From an uncultured Actinomycetes bacterium (GTDB taxonomy: Bacteria > Actinomycetota > Thermoleophilia > Solirubrobacterales > Solirubrobacteraceae): a stretch of 12,796 bases of DNA. How positions within the stretch are numbered: position 1 is the stretch's first letter; every line of letters starts with the position of its first letter. Positions 1 to 6,988 of the stretch are shown piece by piece. The translations under genes and the position numbers were made by a program. The stretch covers positions 1 through 12,796 of the forward strand of contig CALAQT010000585.1 in assembly GCA_937888775.1 (NCBI GenBank), given 5' to 3'. A model generated the notes under the pieces. That model was given only the letters and a program-made list of their open reading frames with translations. It was not told the origin of the DNA and made no database searches.

Positions 1-54
1 CTTCTTATGTCTCCTCGACCCCGTCCCGGCACCCCACCGGAACGGAATCACTCA

Positions 55-70
55 TCTAGAGCATTCTCGG
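55..70. repeat. Left copy of a direct repeat flanking the mannosyltransferase-like gene
   Basis: The plus strand reads TCTAGAGCATTCTCGG here and TCTAAGAGCATTCTCGG at 1506-1522. The only difference is one extra A. The two copies sit just outside the stop and across the start of the gene at 77-1516, so that gene is bracketed by them. Bases 1-76 otherwise hold only a 16-codon minus-strand reading frame that I do not consider a gene. Confidence 0.5.
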
Positions 71-76
71 CGAGGC

Positions 77-1516
77 CTAGTTGTCGATGCGCTCGTAGCC
101 GACCGGGGCCGCGTGATACAGCGAGGCATCCCGAATCCCCGCCTTCTGAACTGTCTGCTCGATCACCCGTAGCGCCACCTCGTTCCGCCTCCAGCGGCTC
201 CTGGCTCGGTCAAGCCCGTCGCTCAAGTCCCCGATCTGAGCCATGACGCCAAGGGTGGTCACCGCGTCCTCCTCGCTGATCGAGCGGTAGTCGGCGAGCT
301 GTTCGAGCACGGCCGCCGCCAGGAGGCCGAGCGTGTCACGTCCCGCTGCCGGGGCCGGCACCAGCTCGAGAGCGCGCACGCCGCCCGACCCCCGGCTTGA
401 CCAGCGTCCCGCCGCGCTCGGTCGAAGCGGTGGCAGGTCATCGCCGACCCCGTCGAGTCGCAGGCAGCCATCGCGCACGTACCACCGCAAGCGCGAGGCC
501 GGATCGGATCCGATACCGACGCGGTTTTCGGTCAGGAGCTCGAGCAGCCGGCTCGACTGGCCAAGCTCATGAAGCCGGAACCAACCGACCTCGGCCAGGG
601 CTGCCTCGGCGGCGGCATCGGCCTCCGAGCCTGGGGGCAGCGCGTCGATGCGGCCGCTCCACCGCGAGCGGAGCTCCTCGATGAACTGCACGCATTCCGG
701 CTCGTGGCGGAAGTCCGCCGAATGCGGGTTGTCCCCGCGCAGCCGCCATTTCGCCGACGACCGATGCTGGAAGACAAGCCGCCCCTCGAAGTCCCGCTGG
801 TAGATCCCGGTGCTCGTCGCGCGAGCCGGGTGGTCCGGCATCGCCCAGCGAGCGTCGGTGAGCAGCCACGCCAGATGGAAGGTGTCCTTGTCACCGTGCG
901 TGTGGGGGTAGAACACCTCCGAGTGCATGTTCATGTGCAGGGCCGTCTGCAAGGGCTTCCAGCAGCGTGACTTGTCGACCAGGAGCTGCCCGGACTCCCA
1001 GGAAGGTGTGTTGCGGAATGGCACGCCGCAGAGGTCCCAGATGGGATTCGTGCGACTGAGCCGGACAAGGTCCGGCCAGAAGATCGCGCCGCACTCGGCG
1101 AACTGGGGTGTGTCGAACAGCGGTGCGGGGTCCACCACGGCGACGTTGTCAGCGTCCAGCATCAGAACCTGCTCGAAGCGGGAGTTCACCAGGGCGTAGG
1201 CCTTCAGCTCCCACCCGCCGAGCCTGCGGGCCGGCCACTCAGCGGCGAAGTCCAGCGCGTCGATCGCGTCGACGTCCAGTTCGCGGAACAGCGCCGCCTC
1301 CAGCCGACCGAGCTCGCCCGGTCCGATGTGCCAGAGCTCGATGGGCAGCTCGCAGGCGACGACCCGCCGCAGCACGTTGGCCGCGACCCAGGCGCAGGTC
1401 AGCAAACGTGCACCTCCCGCACACATGACGATTCCCCGTCCGGCGAAGCGGCCTTCCGGATAGGGGTGCTCGGCGGCGGCCACCTGATGCAGAGCCGATC
1501 GGGCGTCTAAGAGCAT
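77..1516 (-). CDS. Mannosyltransferase-like glycosyltransferase (Mnn1/Mnn2-type, GT-A fold)
   Basis: A 479-residue protein. Residues about 28-290 resemble the putative mannosyltransferase family (PF11051 type), best known from fungal Mnn1/Mnn2 enzymes that add mannose from GDP-mannose. Visible marks are MCAGGARLL near residue 31, WELKAYALV near 102, and MLDADNVAVVDP near 119-130, whose DAD (121-123) would bind the metal and nucleotide-sugar. A WESGQLLVDK segment and HGDKDTFHLAW follow, both typical of this fold. The last 190 residues are a separate, unrecognised part with a Trp/Gly-rich stretch that may be a beta-sandwich. I see no signal peptide or membrane helix, so it should act in the cytosol. 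The ATG start is 62 bases from the start I prefer for the divergent GT2-kinase gene. The donor sugar and acceptor are not shown by the sequence; mannose is inferred from family alone. Confidence 0.82.
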   Translation of the reverse strand: MLLDARSALHQVAAAEHPYPEGRFAGRGIVMCAGGARLLTCAWVAANVLRRVVACELPIELWHIGPGELGRLEAALFRELDVDAIDALDFAAEWPARRLGGWELKAYALVNSRFEQVLMLDADNVAVVDPAPLFDTPQFAECGAIFWPDLVRLSRTNPIWDLCGVPFRNTPSWESGQLLVDKSRCWKPLQTALHMNMHSEVFYPHTHGDKDTFHLAWLLTDARWAMPDHPARATSTGIYQRDFEGRLVFQHRSSAKWRLRGDNPHSADFRHEPECVQFIEELRSRWSGRIDALPPGSEADAAAEAALAEVGWFRLHELGQSSRLLELLTENRVGIGSDPASRLRWYVRDGCLRLDGVGDDLPPLRPSAAGRWSSRGSGGVRALELVPAPAAGRDTLGLLAAAVLEQLADYRSISEEDAVTTLGVMAQIGDLSDGLDRARSRWRRNEVALRVIEQTVQKAGIRDASLYHAAPVGYERIDN

Positions 1517-1522
1517 TCTCGG
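1506..1522. repeat. Right copy of a direct repeat flanking the mannosyltransferase-like gene
   Basis: This copy matches 55-70 with one inserted A. It covers the ATG of the minus-strand gene starting at 1516. The core CATTCTCG occurs a third time at 1555-1562, inside the divergent promoter region. Confidence 0.45.
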
Positions 1523-1578
1523 ATCGGGTGGCTCAGGGATCGGCCGAGCTTATTCATTCTCGCCCAGCTTCGGATCGG
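1517..1578. promoter_or_regulatory. Divergent promoter region between two glycosyltransferase genes
   Basis: This is the only non-coding space between the minus-strand gene starting at 1516 and the plus-strand gene starting at 1579. It contains the most AT-rich tract nearby, TTATTCATTCT (1550-1560), in which TATTCA (1551-1556) could serve as a plus-strand -10 about 20 bases before the ATG. No good -35 is visible. If the plus gene instead begins at the GTG at 1528, this space shrinks to 11 bases. Confidence 0.35.
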
Positions 1579-3723
1579 ATGAGCCCAGTGCGGGAAGATG
1601 TCACCTTGCCCGAGCCCCTGCTCACGGCGGCGATGATCGTGCGCGACGAAGCCGAGCACCTGCCCGCCTGCCTGGAATCGATTCGCAACGTCGTCGACGA
1701 GATCGTCATCGTCGACACCGGTTCGACCGACGATACGGTGTCGATTGCGCGGTCGTACGGCGCCCGGGTGGAGATCCATCCCTGGCGGGAGGACTTCGCC
1801 ACGCCCCGCAACCTCGGCTTGGATCTGGCTCGCGGCCGGTGGATTCTCTACATCGACGCCGACGAGCGGCTCCGACCGGTTTCCGTCGCATCGGTGCGGG
1901 CTCGGCTCGAACGGGCCGAGGAGGTGGCGCTGCGAGTCCGGCTGAAGCTGTTCTCGGGCGCTACGCCCGCCTGGGAGTACCGGCTCTGGCGCTCCGACCC
2001 CCGGATTCGGTTCGCCGGTGTCATGCATGAGAAGGTGACGTCCGCCATCGCTCGTGTGGCGAAGGCTGACCAGCTTGCGATCGGTGAGTCTGACCTGTTC
2101 CTCGATCACATCGGCTACGACGGCGACCAGGCTCACAAGCACCGGCGCAACCTGTCCCTGCTCCGAGCCGAGCTTGCCGCCGATCCGGTCAACGCCTACA
2201 ACTGGCGCCACCTCGCGATCGTGCTGGAGGCTCTCGGGGAGCCGGATGAGGCTGGCACGGCACTCGAACGGGCCCTGGAGGTCGGGCGTGACCGCCAGAC
2301 CGGCGCCGATGCGATCACCTATCTGGAGATGCTGCGCCGGCGACTGGAGCAGGGCGACGGTGTCGCCGAGCTGCTCGACGAAGCTCTCAGTCGTTACCCG
2401 GACAACTTTGGGCTGGCCTGGCACAAGGTGATCACCGAGATCCAGGCCGGCCGGCCCGAGGCTGCGCTAGGCCGGCTGGAGCGCTTTGACGTCGATCCGG
2501 AGATGCCGGTGGAGGACGGGCTCAGCTACCGGTCCGAGCTCTTCGAGGCGCGAGCGGCGGAGGCGCGCGGCCTGTGCCTGTTCCGCCTCGGCCAGTACCG
2601 CGAAGCGGCTCTGGCCTACGGCCGGGCGGAGCGGCTCGAACCTGATGCCGCCGCCCACCGGCTCAAGCGCGTCCTCGCCGAGCACCGCGCCGGTGCCGCC
2701 GGTGATGGCTCCGAGCCCGCCCGGCCGGCCGAACCCTACCGCTGGCGGGCTCGAGAGCTCCTCTCCGGCTGGACGGTGGACATAGGCGGGGTACCGGTCG
2801 GCCTGCGGACCACCGACGCGGCACGGGCGGAAGCGATGCGCTCGCTCCTCGGACGCCTCCCGCCGAGCGACCGCGAGCCAACGAAGTGGCTCACGTTCAA
2901 CCGGCATGGCCCGCCGGCACCAGCCTCGGAGCCCGATGAGTGGCAGGGAGGGCTGCGGCTGTGGCACGGCGATGACGCGTTGACCGTCGCCGCCGGCCCG
3001 TCGATCTCAGGTCGCGTCGAAGGCGACCGGGCAACGATCGGCGGATTCACGGCGGACCTGGGCCATCAGTCCCGGCTGGTGGCTCCATTCATGCTCGCGC
3101 GCCTGCTGGCCGTTGACGGCGCTTTCCTGCTCCATGCGGCGGCCGTTCAGCGCGACGGGACAGCGGTTCTGGTGCCGGGTGGAAGTGGGGGCGGGAAATC
3201 CACCCTGGTACTGGGAGTGCTTCAGGCCGGTTGGCGCGTGCTGTCCGACGATCTCGTGATCCTCCGCGCCAGTCCGTCCGGCGCAGAGGTGCGCGGCCTG
3301 CCGAAGCCGCTTCACGTGCCTCGCGAGAGTCTCGGACCGCTCGGGCCGCCAGAGTCGCTGGCCGTCGACGCGCGGGGACGAGTCGAGCTTCCGTTCGAGG
3401 ACTGGGATTCCGAGTGGCGGGAGATCGGCGCCGTCGTGGTACCCGGTCACGGAACCCAGTCCACTGCCGAGGCCGAGCCGATCGGCGCCCCCGAGCTGCT
3501 GGGGATATTGATTCGGTCGATGCTGTCGCGCCACCCGGGGGATGTCAGCCGCTACTTCGGCCTCGCCGCCCGGATGAGTCAGCTCCCGTCGTTCCGGCTG
3601 CGGCACTCGAGCGACCACGCACTGCGGCCGCGGCAGGCGGCCGAGCTGGTCGCCGCCCGGCTGGCACCGTTACGGCGCGGTGGAGTTGACCGAGTTCACC
3701 GAGGTCGCGTGCGCGACCGATGA
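1579..3723 (+). CDS. Fusion: GT2 glycosyltransferase, TPR-like repeats and HPr-kinase-like domain
   Basis: Residue numbers count from a GTG at 1528 (731 residues). I prefer the ATG at 1579 (residue 18), just ahead of the first conserved strand. Residues 31-200 are a GT2 domain: MIVRDEAEHL, then DTGSTDDT, then a metal-binding DAD at 110-112 followed by ER. This resembles the TPR-linked GT2 group that includes SunS, which S-glycosylates glycocin peptides. Residues about 200-400 are helical TPR-like repeats (NAYNWRHLA, FRLGQYREAALAYGRA). Residues about 410-715 match HprK-related kinases: HAAAV near 539, a full Walker A GGSGGGKST (551-559), LSDDLVIL (572-579), and LPKPLHV. The kinase therefore looks active. 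The last 16 residues run antisense through the end of the peptide gene at 3670-3855. The fusion suggests that sugar and phosphate transfer act on one substrate. No secretion signal is seen. Confidence 0.85.
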   Translation: MSPVREDVTLPEPLLTAAMIVRDEAEHLPACLESIRNVVDEIVIVDTGSTDDTVSIARSYGARVEIHPWREDFATPRNLGLDLARGRWILYIDADERLRPVSVASVRARLERAEEVALRVRLKLFSGATPAWEYRLWRSDPRIRFAGVMHEKVTSAIARVAKADQLAIGESDLFLDHIGYDGDQAHKHRRNLSLLRAELAADPVNAYNWRHLAIVLEALGEPDEAGTALERALEVGRDRQTGADAITYLEMLRRRLEQGDGVAELLDEALSRYPDNFGLAWHKVITEIQAGRPEAALGRLERFDVDPEMPVEDGLSYRSELFEARAAEARGLCLFRLGQYREAALAYGRAERLEPDAAAHRLKRVLAEHRAGAAGDGSEPARPAEPYRWRARELLSGWTVDIGGVPVGLRTTDAARAEAMRSLLGRLPPSDREPTKWLTFNRHGPPAPASEPDEWQGGLRLWHGDDALTVAAGPSISGRVEGDRATIGGFTADLGHQSRLVAPFMLARLLAVDGAFLLHAAAVQRDGTAVLVPGGSGGGKSTLVLGVLQAGWRVLSDDLVILRASPSGAEVRGLPKPLHVPRESLGPLGPPESLAVDARGRVELPFEDWDSEWREIGAVVVPGHGTQSTAEAEPIGAPELLGILIRSMLSRHPGDVSRYFGLAARMSQLPSFRLRHSSDHALRPRQAAELVAARLAPLRRGGVDRVHRGRVRDR

Positions 3724-3855
3724 GCTGAGGCTCTCCAGGTCGTAGGAGGCGATCATCGGCGCGGAGAACGCTGTGACGGCGACGATGCCCTTGACGAAGG
3801 TGCGCCGATCTGCCCGTACCTCTGGGAAGGCATCATTGTCCGGATTCTCTGCCAC
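3670..3855 (-). CDS. Small Tat-leader peptide with Ser/Thr/Asn-rich tail (candidate modified peptide)
   Basis: A 61-residue product from the GTG at 3855; a GTG at 3867 would add four residues. An acidic N-terminus leads to DRRTFVKG (16-23), a twin-arginine motif with RR at 17-18. A hydrophobic stretch follows (GIVAVTAFSAPMIA, 23-36). The next part is YDLESLSSSV and an AHA (48-50) that would fit signal peptidase cleavage, leaving the 11-mer TSVNSVNSTAP. Of those 11 residues 4 are Ser/Thr hydroxyls before the NST, and there are two Asn. It follows the PqqD and HprK-like genes on the same strand, 39 bases after the HprK-like stop. It has no other recognisable domain and is too small for an enzyme. 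I infer that it is the substrate of the locus. It could instead be a small Tat-exported structural peptide. Its last 54 bases overlap the convergent GT2-kinase gene. Confidence 0.72.
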   Translation of the reverse strand: MAENPDNDAFPEVRADRRTFVKGIVAVTAFSAPMIASYDLESLSSSVAHATSVNSVNSTAP

Positions 3856-3894
3856 GTCACACCCCACACGTTGGAATTGAGCGACGCCAAGCTA

Positions 3895-4761
3895 TCACGG
3901 CAGGCGGCCCGGCCAGACTTCCTTGAGGTGCTCAAGTGACCCCAGCCATAGGCGGGTGCAGCGCGGTCCGTCGGCCAGACGGGCGACCGCCCGGATCCAT
4001 TCCACCGGCGCCCCGAGGGGCGTGCTGCCGGACATCAGCATCCGGGCCGTCTCGTGTGCGGCGAGCTCGGCCACGCGGGTCTGCCCGCCCCAGTTCGTCT
4101 CCAGGACGACGAGGAGGTGGGGTGCTCCCCGGGTGATCCTCCAGTCGATCCCGGCTCGGGCGAGGTCCAGAACCCAGGGTCCCATCGCGTTCGAACCGAC
4201 ACAGGGAAGCTCGTCTCTGGGTGGCGCGCGGGTCGGGAGGGGAGCGTCGCCACCGCACACCCGCAGGGGCCGGGGGATGGCGGTCACAGCGCCGTCGTGC
4301 AGGATCGCCAGGCCATCGCCTTCGATGTCGACGCCGAGGCACAACAGGTGCAGAGCCACCCGCGAGCGGTCCCAGGGCGTCTCGCCCACCAGGAGGAAGC
4401 GCTCGCCGCGACAGCGGCCGGTGACCGCATACAGAAGCGTGCCCTGCGGCCACGCCGCCAGCGCGCAACGCTGGATCTCCGCGTACAGCTGTCTGAGCAC
4501 CTGGCCCGGCTCGAACTGCACATCCTCCAGCACGTCGTCTCGGAAGATCTCGTACGCACCGTCTCCGCCCCGCCGGACGTCATAGCGCACGGTGGCCCGT
4601 GGCGGCTCCGGCTGAACCGCCGATTGGACGAGAACACGCAGCTCCCGCTCGACGGCAGGTGAGTCGACGGCGATCTCGAAGCCGACCCGGAGGACCTGAA
4701 AACGCAGCTGACCCCGGGAGTTCAGTCGACGAGACCTTCCTCGCGGAGCTGAGCGAGGCAC
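3895..4761 (-). CDS. HprK-related protein lacking the P-loop (probable pseudokinase)
   Basis: A 288-residue protein with the layout of HprK-related kinases in HprK/PqqD cassettes. Residues about 20-120 match their N-terminal domain, and residues about 109-170 match the nucleotide-binding core: a strand RFLLVGE, then LHLLCLGVDIEGDGLAI, and IPRPLRV, which corresponds to the PKPL motif. The expected Walker A glycine-lysine-serine loop is replaced by GETPWDRSR (126-134), and the SDD motif is replaced by EGD. ATP binding in the usual way is therefore unlikely. The GTG start at 4761 overlaps the end of the PqqD gene by 40 bases and has GAGGT six bases upstream, which suggests translational coupling. 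Possible roles are a scaffold or substrate-presenting partner of the intact kinase domain in the fusion protein at 1579-3723. Confidence 0.75.
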   Translation of the reverse strand: MPRSAPRGRSRRLNSRGQLRFQVLRVGFEIAVDSPAVERELRVLVQSAVQPEPPRATVRYDVRRGGDGAYEIFRDDVLEDVQFEPGQVLRQLYAEIQRCALAAWPQGTLLYAVTGRCRGERFLLVGETPWDRSRVALHLLCLGVDIEGDGLAILHDGAVTAIPRPLRVCGGDAPLPTRAPPRDELPCVGSNAMGPWVLDLARAGIDWRITRGAPHLLVVLETNWGGQTRVAELAAHETARMLMSGSTPLGAPVEWIRAVARLADGPRCTRLWLGSLEHLKEVWPGRLP

Positions 4762-4979
4762 TGGGCGACCTCGGCCTCGGGCGGCTCGGGCAGCTCATAG
4801 CAGCGCTGGAGGAGGCGGGTGATCTCCGCATCGCTCTTAGTCCCGTCGCAGAGCTCTAGCACGACGGCGGCCGTGTGATTGAAGAAGTGCACGCGGTCGC
4901 GCACGGGGTGATACACGACGAAACCGTCGGCGACTTCGGCCACGTCGATGTCGCTCACCCGGGAGGGCAGGTCGTTCAT
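4722..4979 (-). CDS. PqqD-like peptide-binding protein
   Basis: An 85-residue protein matching the PqqD family (PF05402) over nearly its whole length: SDIDVAEVADGFVVYHP, then VHFFNHTAAVVLELCDG, then a helical part ending in CLAQLREEGLVD. The HFFN-TA-VL-L-DG pattern is the family signature. PqqD-like proteins form the RiPP recognition element that binds leader peptides and brings them to modifying enzymes; a distinct subgroup occurs with HprK-related kinases. It is first in the minus-strand operon with the HprK-like protein and the Tat-leader peptide, which fits a leader-binding role. I chose the ATG at 4979 over an upstream TTG at 5000, which would overlap the divergent gene. The upstream spacing suggests a leaderless transcript. 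Confidence 0.88.
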   Translation of the reverse strand: MNDLPSRVSDIDVAEVADGFVVYHPVRDRVHFFNHTAAVVLELCDGTKSDAEITRLLQRCYELPEPPEAEVAQCLAQLREEGLVD

Positions 4980-4993
4980 CGCCCACGATGATA
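4980..4993 (-). promoter_or_regulatory. Candidate -10 element for leaderless transcription of the PqqD-like gene
   Basis: On the minus strand TATCAT (4993-4988) is followed by eight bases and then the ATG at 4979. That spacing would put the first transcribed base at or beside the start codon. There is no Shine-Dalgarno sequence. Leaderless mRNAs are common in actinobacteria. The divergent Anp1-like gene starts at 4993, so the two start codons are only 13 bases apart and each promoter must reach into the other gene. Confidence 0.4.
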
Positions 4994-5784
4994 TGCCCAA
5001 ACCTCGCGGTTATGCTGCTCGGATCCCTGATCCGTCTGTGCTGATCCTGACGCCGGTAAAGCAGGCCGCCAAGCACCTGGACCGGTACTTCGAACTGGTC
5101 GATGGTCTTGAGCATCCGCATGACCGGCTCAGCCTCGGGCTGCTGGTCAGCGACAGCACGGATGACACGTTCGCCCGCCTGCAGGACAGGCTTCCGGAGC
5201 TGCGGAAGCGCTACGCCCGCGTCACGCTCGCCCGGCGCGATTTCGGATTCCAGATGCCGTTCGACGCGCCGCGCTGGTCGGCTCCGCTCCAGCTGGCGCG
5301 ACGCACGATCCTGGCCAAGAGCCGCAACCACCTCCTGTTCGCCGCCCTCCGGGAGGAAGAGTGGGTCCTGTGGATCGACGTCGACGTCGTCGACTACCCC
5401 CCGGACATCCTCGGCCAACTACTGGCCGCGGGCAAGGACATCGTGCAGCCCCACTGCGTGATGCGACCCGGCGGGCCCACCTTCGACCGCAACGCGTGGC
5501 GCAACCAGGGACGCGAGCACATGGAAGTGCTCCGGGGCGGCCCGCCCCTCGTGCGGCTCGACGCCGTCGGTGGCACGATGCTGCTCGTCCGGGCCGACCT
5601 ACACCGATCGGGACTCGTCTTCCCGCCCTATCTCTACGGCCGGGAGAGCCGGTTCGCCCGCCGCCCGAGCCCGTTCGACCGTCACGGCGTCGGGGAGATC
5701 GAGACCGAAGGCCTGGCGATGATGGCCAAGGACATGGGCATCGAGTGTTGGGGGCTTCCCAACCTCGAGATCATCCATCCCTGA
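4993..5784 (+). CDS. Anp1-like (GT62) glycosyltransferase
   Basis: A 263-residue protein resembling the Anp1 family (PF03452), known from fungal Golgi alpha-1,6-mannosyltransferase complexes. Visible marks from the ATG at 4993 are ILTPVKQAAKHLDRYF (18-33), LVSDSTDDTF (51-60), a KSRNHLL segment (109-115), and WVLWIDVDVVDYPPDIL (124-140), whose DVD (129-131) is the metal/nucleotide-sugar site. Next comes IVQPHCVMRPGGPTFDRNAW, also family-like. A GGTMLLVR strand and EIETEGLAMMAKDMG close the catalytic domain. Unlike the fungal proteins it has no N-terminal membrane anchor, so it should be cytosolic. It is followed 16 bases later by the GT4 gene, probably as one transcript. The donor and acceptor cannot be read from the sequence. 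Confidence 0.85.
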   Translation: MPKPRGYAARIPDPSVLILTPVKQAAKHLDRYFELVDGLEHPHDRLSLGLLVSDSTDDTFARLQDRLPELRKRYARVTLARRDFGFQMPFDAPRWSAPLQLARRTILAKSRNHLLFAALREEEWVLWIDVDVVDYPPDILGQLLAAGKDIVQPHCVMRPGGPTFDRNAWRNQGREHMEVLRGGPPLVRLDAVGGTMLLVRADLHRSGLVFPPYLYGRESRFARRPSPFDRHGVGEIETEGLAMMAKDMGIECWGLPNLEIIHP

Positions 5785-5800
5785 AAGGCCGCTGCGCGCC

Positions 5801-6988
5801 GTGACCGACGACCGGCCCTCGATCGTCTTCCTGACCCCGGTGCTGCCGGCGTCAGGCGGGAATGGCCTGGCGATGCGCGCCGGCCTGTTTCTGGATGGCA
5901 TGGCGCGCCGCCACGCGGTCACCGTAGCCGTCGTCCCCGTCGCCGGGCCACCGCGGACCGGCGACCGCCTCGCCGTCCGGCTGGCCGCTTCATGCCTCAC
6001 CCTGTCTCTGGCCGATCCGGACGAGCTGCGCCGCTGGCCGAGCGTCCTGCTCGCCACCCCAGAAGGCCGGCACCGGGCACGCCGGCTGTACCCGCTGCCC
6101 GCCCTCTGCCGCCGACCGAGCGCGCGAGCCGAGAGGGAACTACAAGGTCTCGTTGAGCAAGCCAGCCTGGTGCACATCATGCGCTCCTACCTCGCGCCCT
6201 GCCTGGACTTCGCCTTCGACGATCAGAGCCGACCACCGATCACGCTCGACGTCGACGAGCTCGATTCCGGCGTGCAACGCCAGCTCGGGTGCCAGGAGCA
6301 AGCCGAGCGCTTCGAGCGCCTGGAGCGGTACTACATCCCGCGCGCCGATCAGGTTTACACCGCCGCGGCTGAGGACGCACGGATCATCCGGGAGTGCTAC
6401 GGCGCTCGCCAGGTGAGCACCGTCGCCAACGCGGTTCGACCGCCGGCGCCTGCCGGGTCGGTCGACGCCAGCTATGACCTGCTGTTCGTCGGCAACCTGT
6501 CCTATCCACCCAACGTCGATGCCGCGCGTTGGTTGTGCGAGCAGATACGCCCGCTCCTGGGGGAGGTCACGATCGCAGTCGTGGGAAGTGCTCCCGGACC
6601 GGAGACTCGCGCCCTCGCCGCGTTGCCTGGGGTGACGGTCGCCGCTGACGTACCCGACGTCTCACCGTGGTACGCCGCAGCCCGCATCGCGGTCGCGCCG
6701 CTCCGGATCGGTGGCGGCACGCGTACCAAGATCGTCGAGGCGCTGGCTCACGGACGCCCGGTCGTGACAACCCCGGTGGGGGCATCCGGACTGGAGGTGG
6801 GCGAGGACAGAGGCGTCCTGACCGCTAGCACGACCGAGGAATTCGCGGCGATCTGCCGGCGGCTCATGCGAGACCCCGCGGCGGCGGCCCGCATCGCCGC
6901 GGCGGGCCAGCCGAAGGTGACGATGGCCGAGGAGGTCGCCGGTCAGATCGACCGGCTCAGCTGCGCCGCGCGCGCACATCACGGATGA
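5801..6988 (+). CDS. GT4-family glycosyltransferase
   Basis: A 395-residue GT-B enzyme. The N-terminal Rossmann domain begins IVFLTPVLPASGGNGLAMRA (8-27), with the glycine-rich loop of acceptor-side domains. The C-terminal donor domain shows LLFVGNLSYPPNVDA near 228, then PDVSPWYAAARIAVAPLRIGGG, then the GT4 signature TKIVEALAHGRPVVTT near 309-324. It starts at a GTG with GAAAGG overlapping the stop of the upstream Anp1-like gene, which indicates an operon. No membrane segment is seen. Family members transfer sugars with retention of configuration from nucleotide donors; this one's sugar is unknown. Its last 32 bases overlap the convergent nucleotidyltransferase gene. Confidence 0.88.
   Translation: MTDDRPSIVFLTPVLPASGGNGLAMRAGLFLDGMARRHAVTVAVVPVAGPPRTGDRLAVRLAASCLTLSLADPDELRRWPSVLLATPEGRHRARRLYPLPALCRRPSARAERELQGLVEQASLVHIMRSYLAPCLDFAFDDQSRPPITLDVDELDSGVQRQLGCQEQAERFERLERYYIPRADQVYTAAAEDARIIRECYGARQVSTVANAVRPPAPAGSVDASYDLLFVGNLSYPPNVDAARWLCEQIRPLLGEVTIAVVGSAPGPETRALAALPGVTVAADVPDVSPWYAAARIAVAPLRIGGGTRTKIVEALAHGRPVVTTPVGASGLEVGEDRGVLTASTTEEFAAICRRLMRDPAAAARIAAAGQPKVTMAEEVAGQIDRLSCAARAHHG

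Noticed and set aside
7..57. A 16-codon minus-strand frame (starts MSDSVPVG) just downstream of the first gene
   Set aside because: It is very short and has no convincing ribosome site or recognisable feature. It may only be spacer before the next gene.
1507..2424. A 305-codon minus-strand open frame opposite the GT2 domain
   Set aside because: It is antisense to a clear glycosyltransferase domain and shows no domain of its own. Long shadow frames are expected at this GC content.
3007..3618. A 203-codon minus-strand open frame opposite the HPr-kinase-like domain
   Set aside because: It is antisense to a domain with an intact Walker A motif and has no recognisable protein features.
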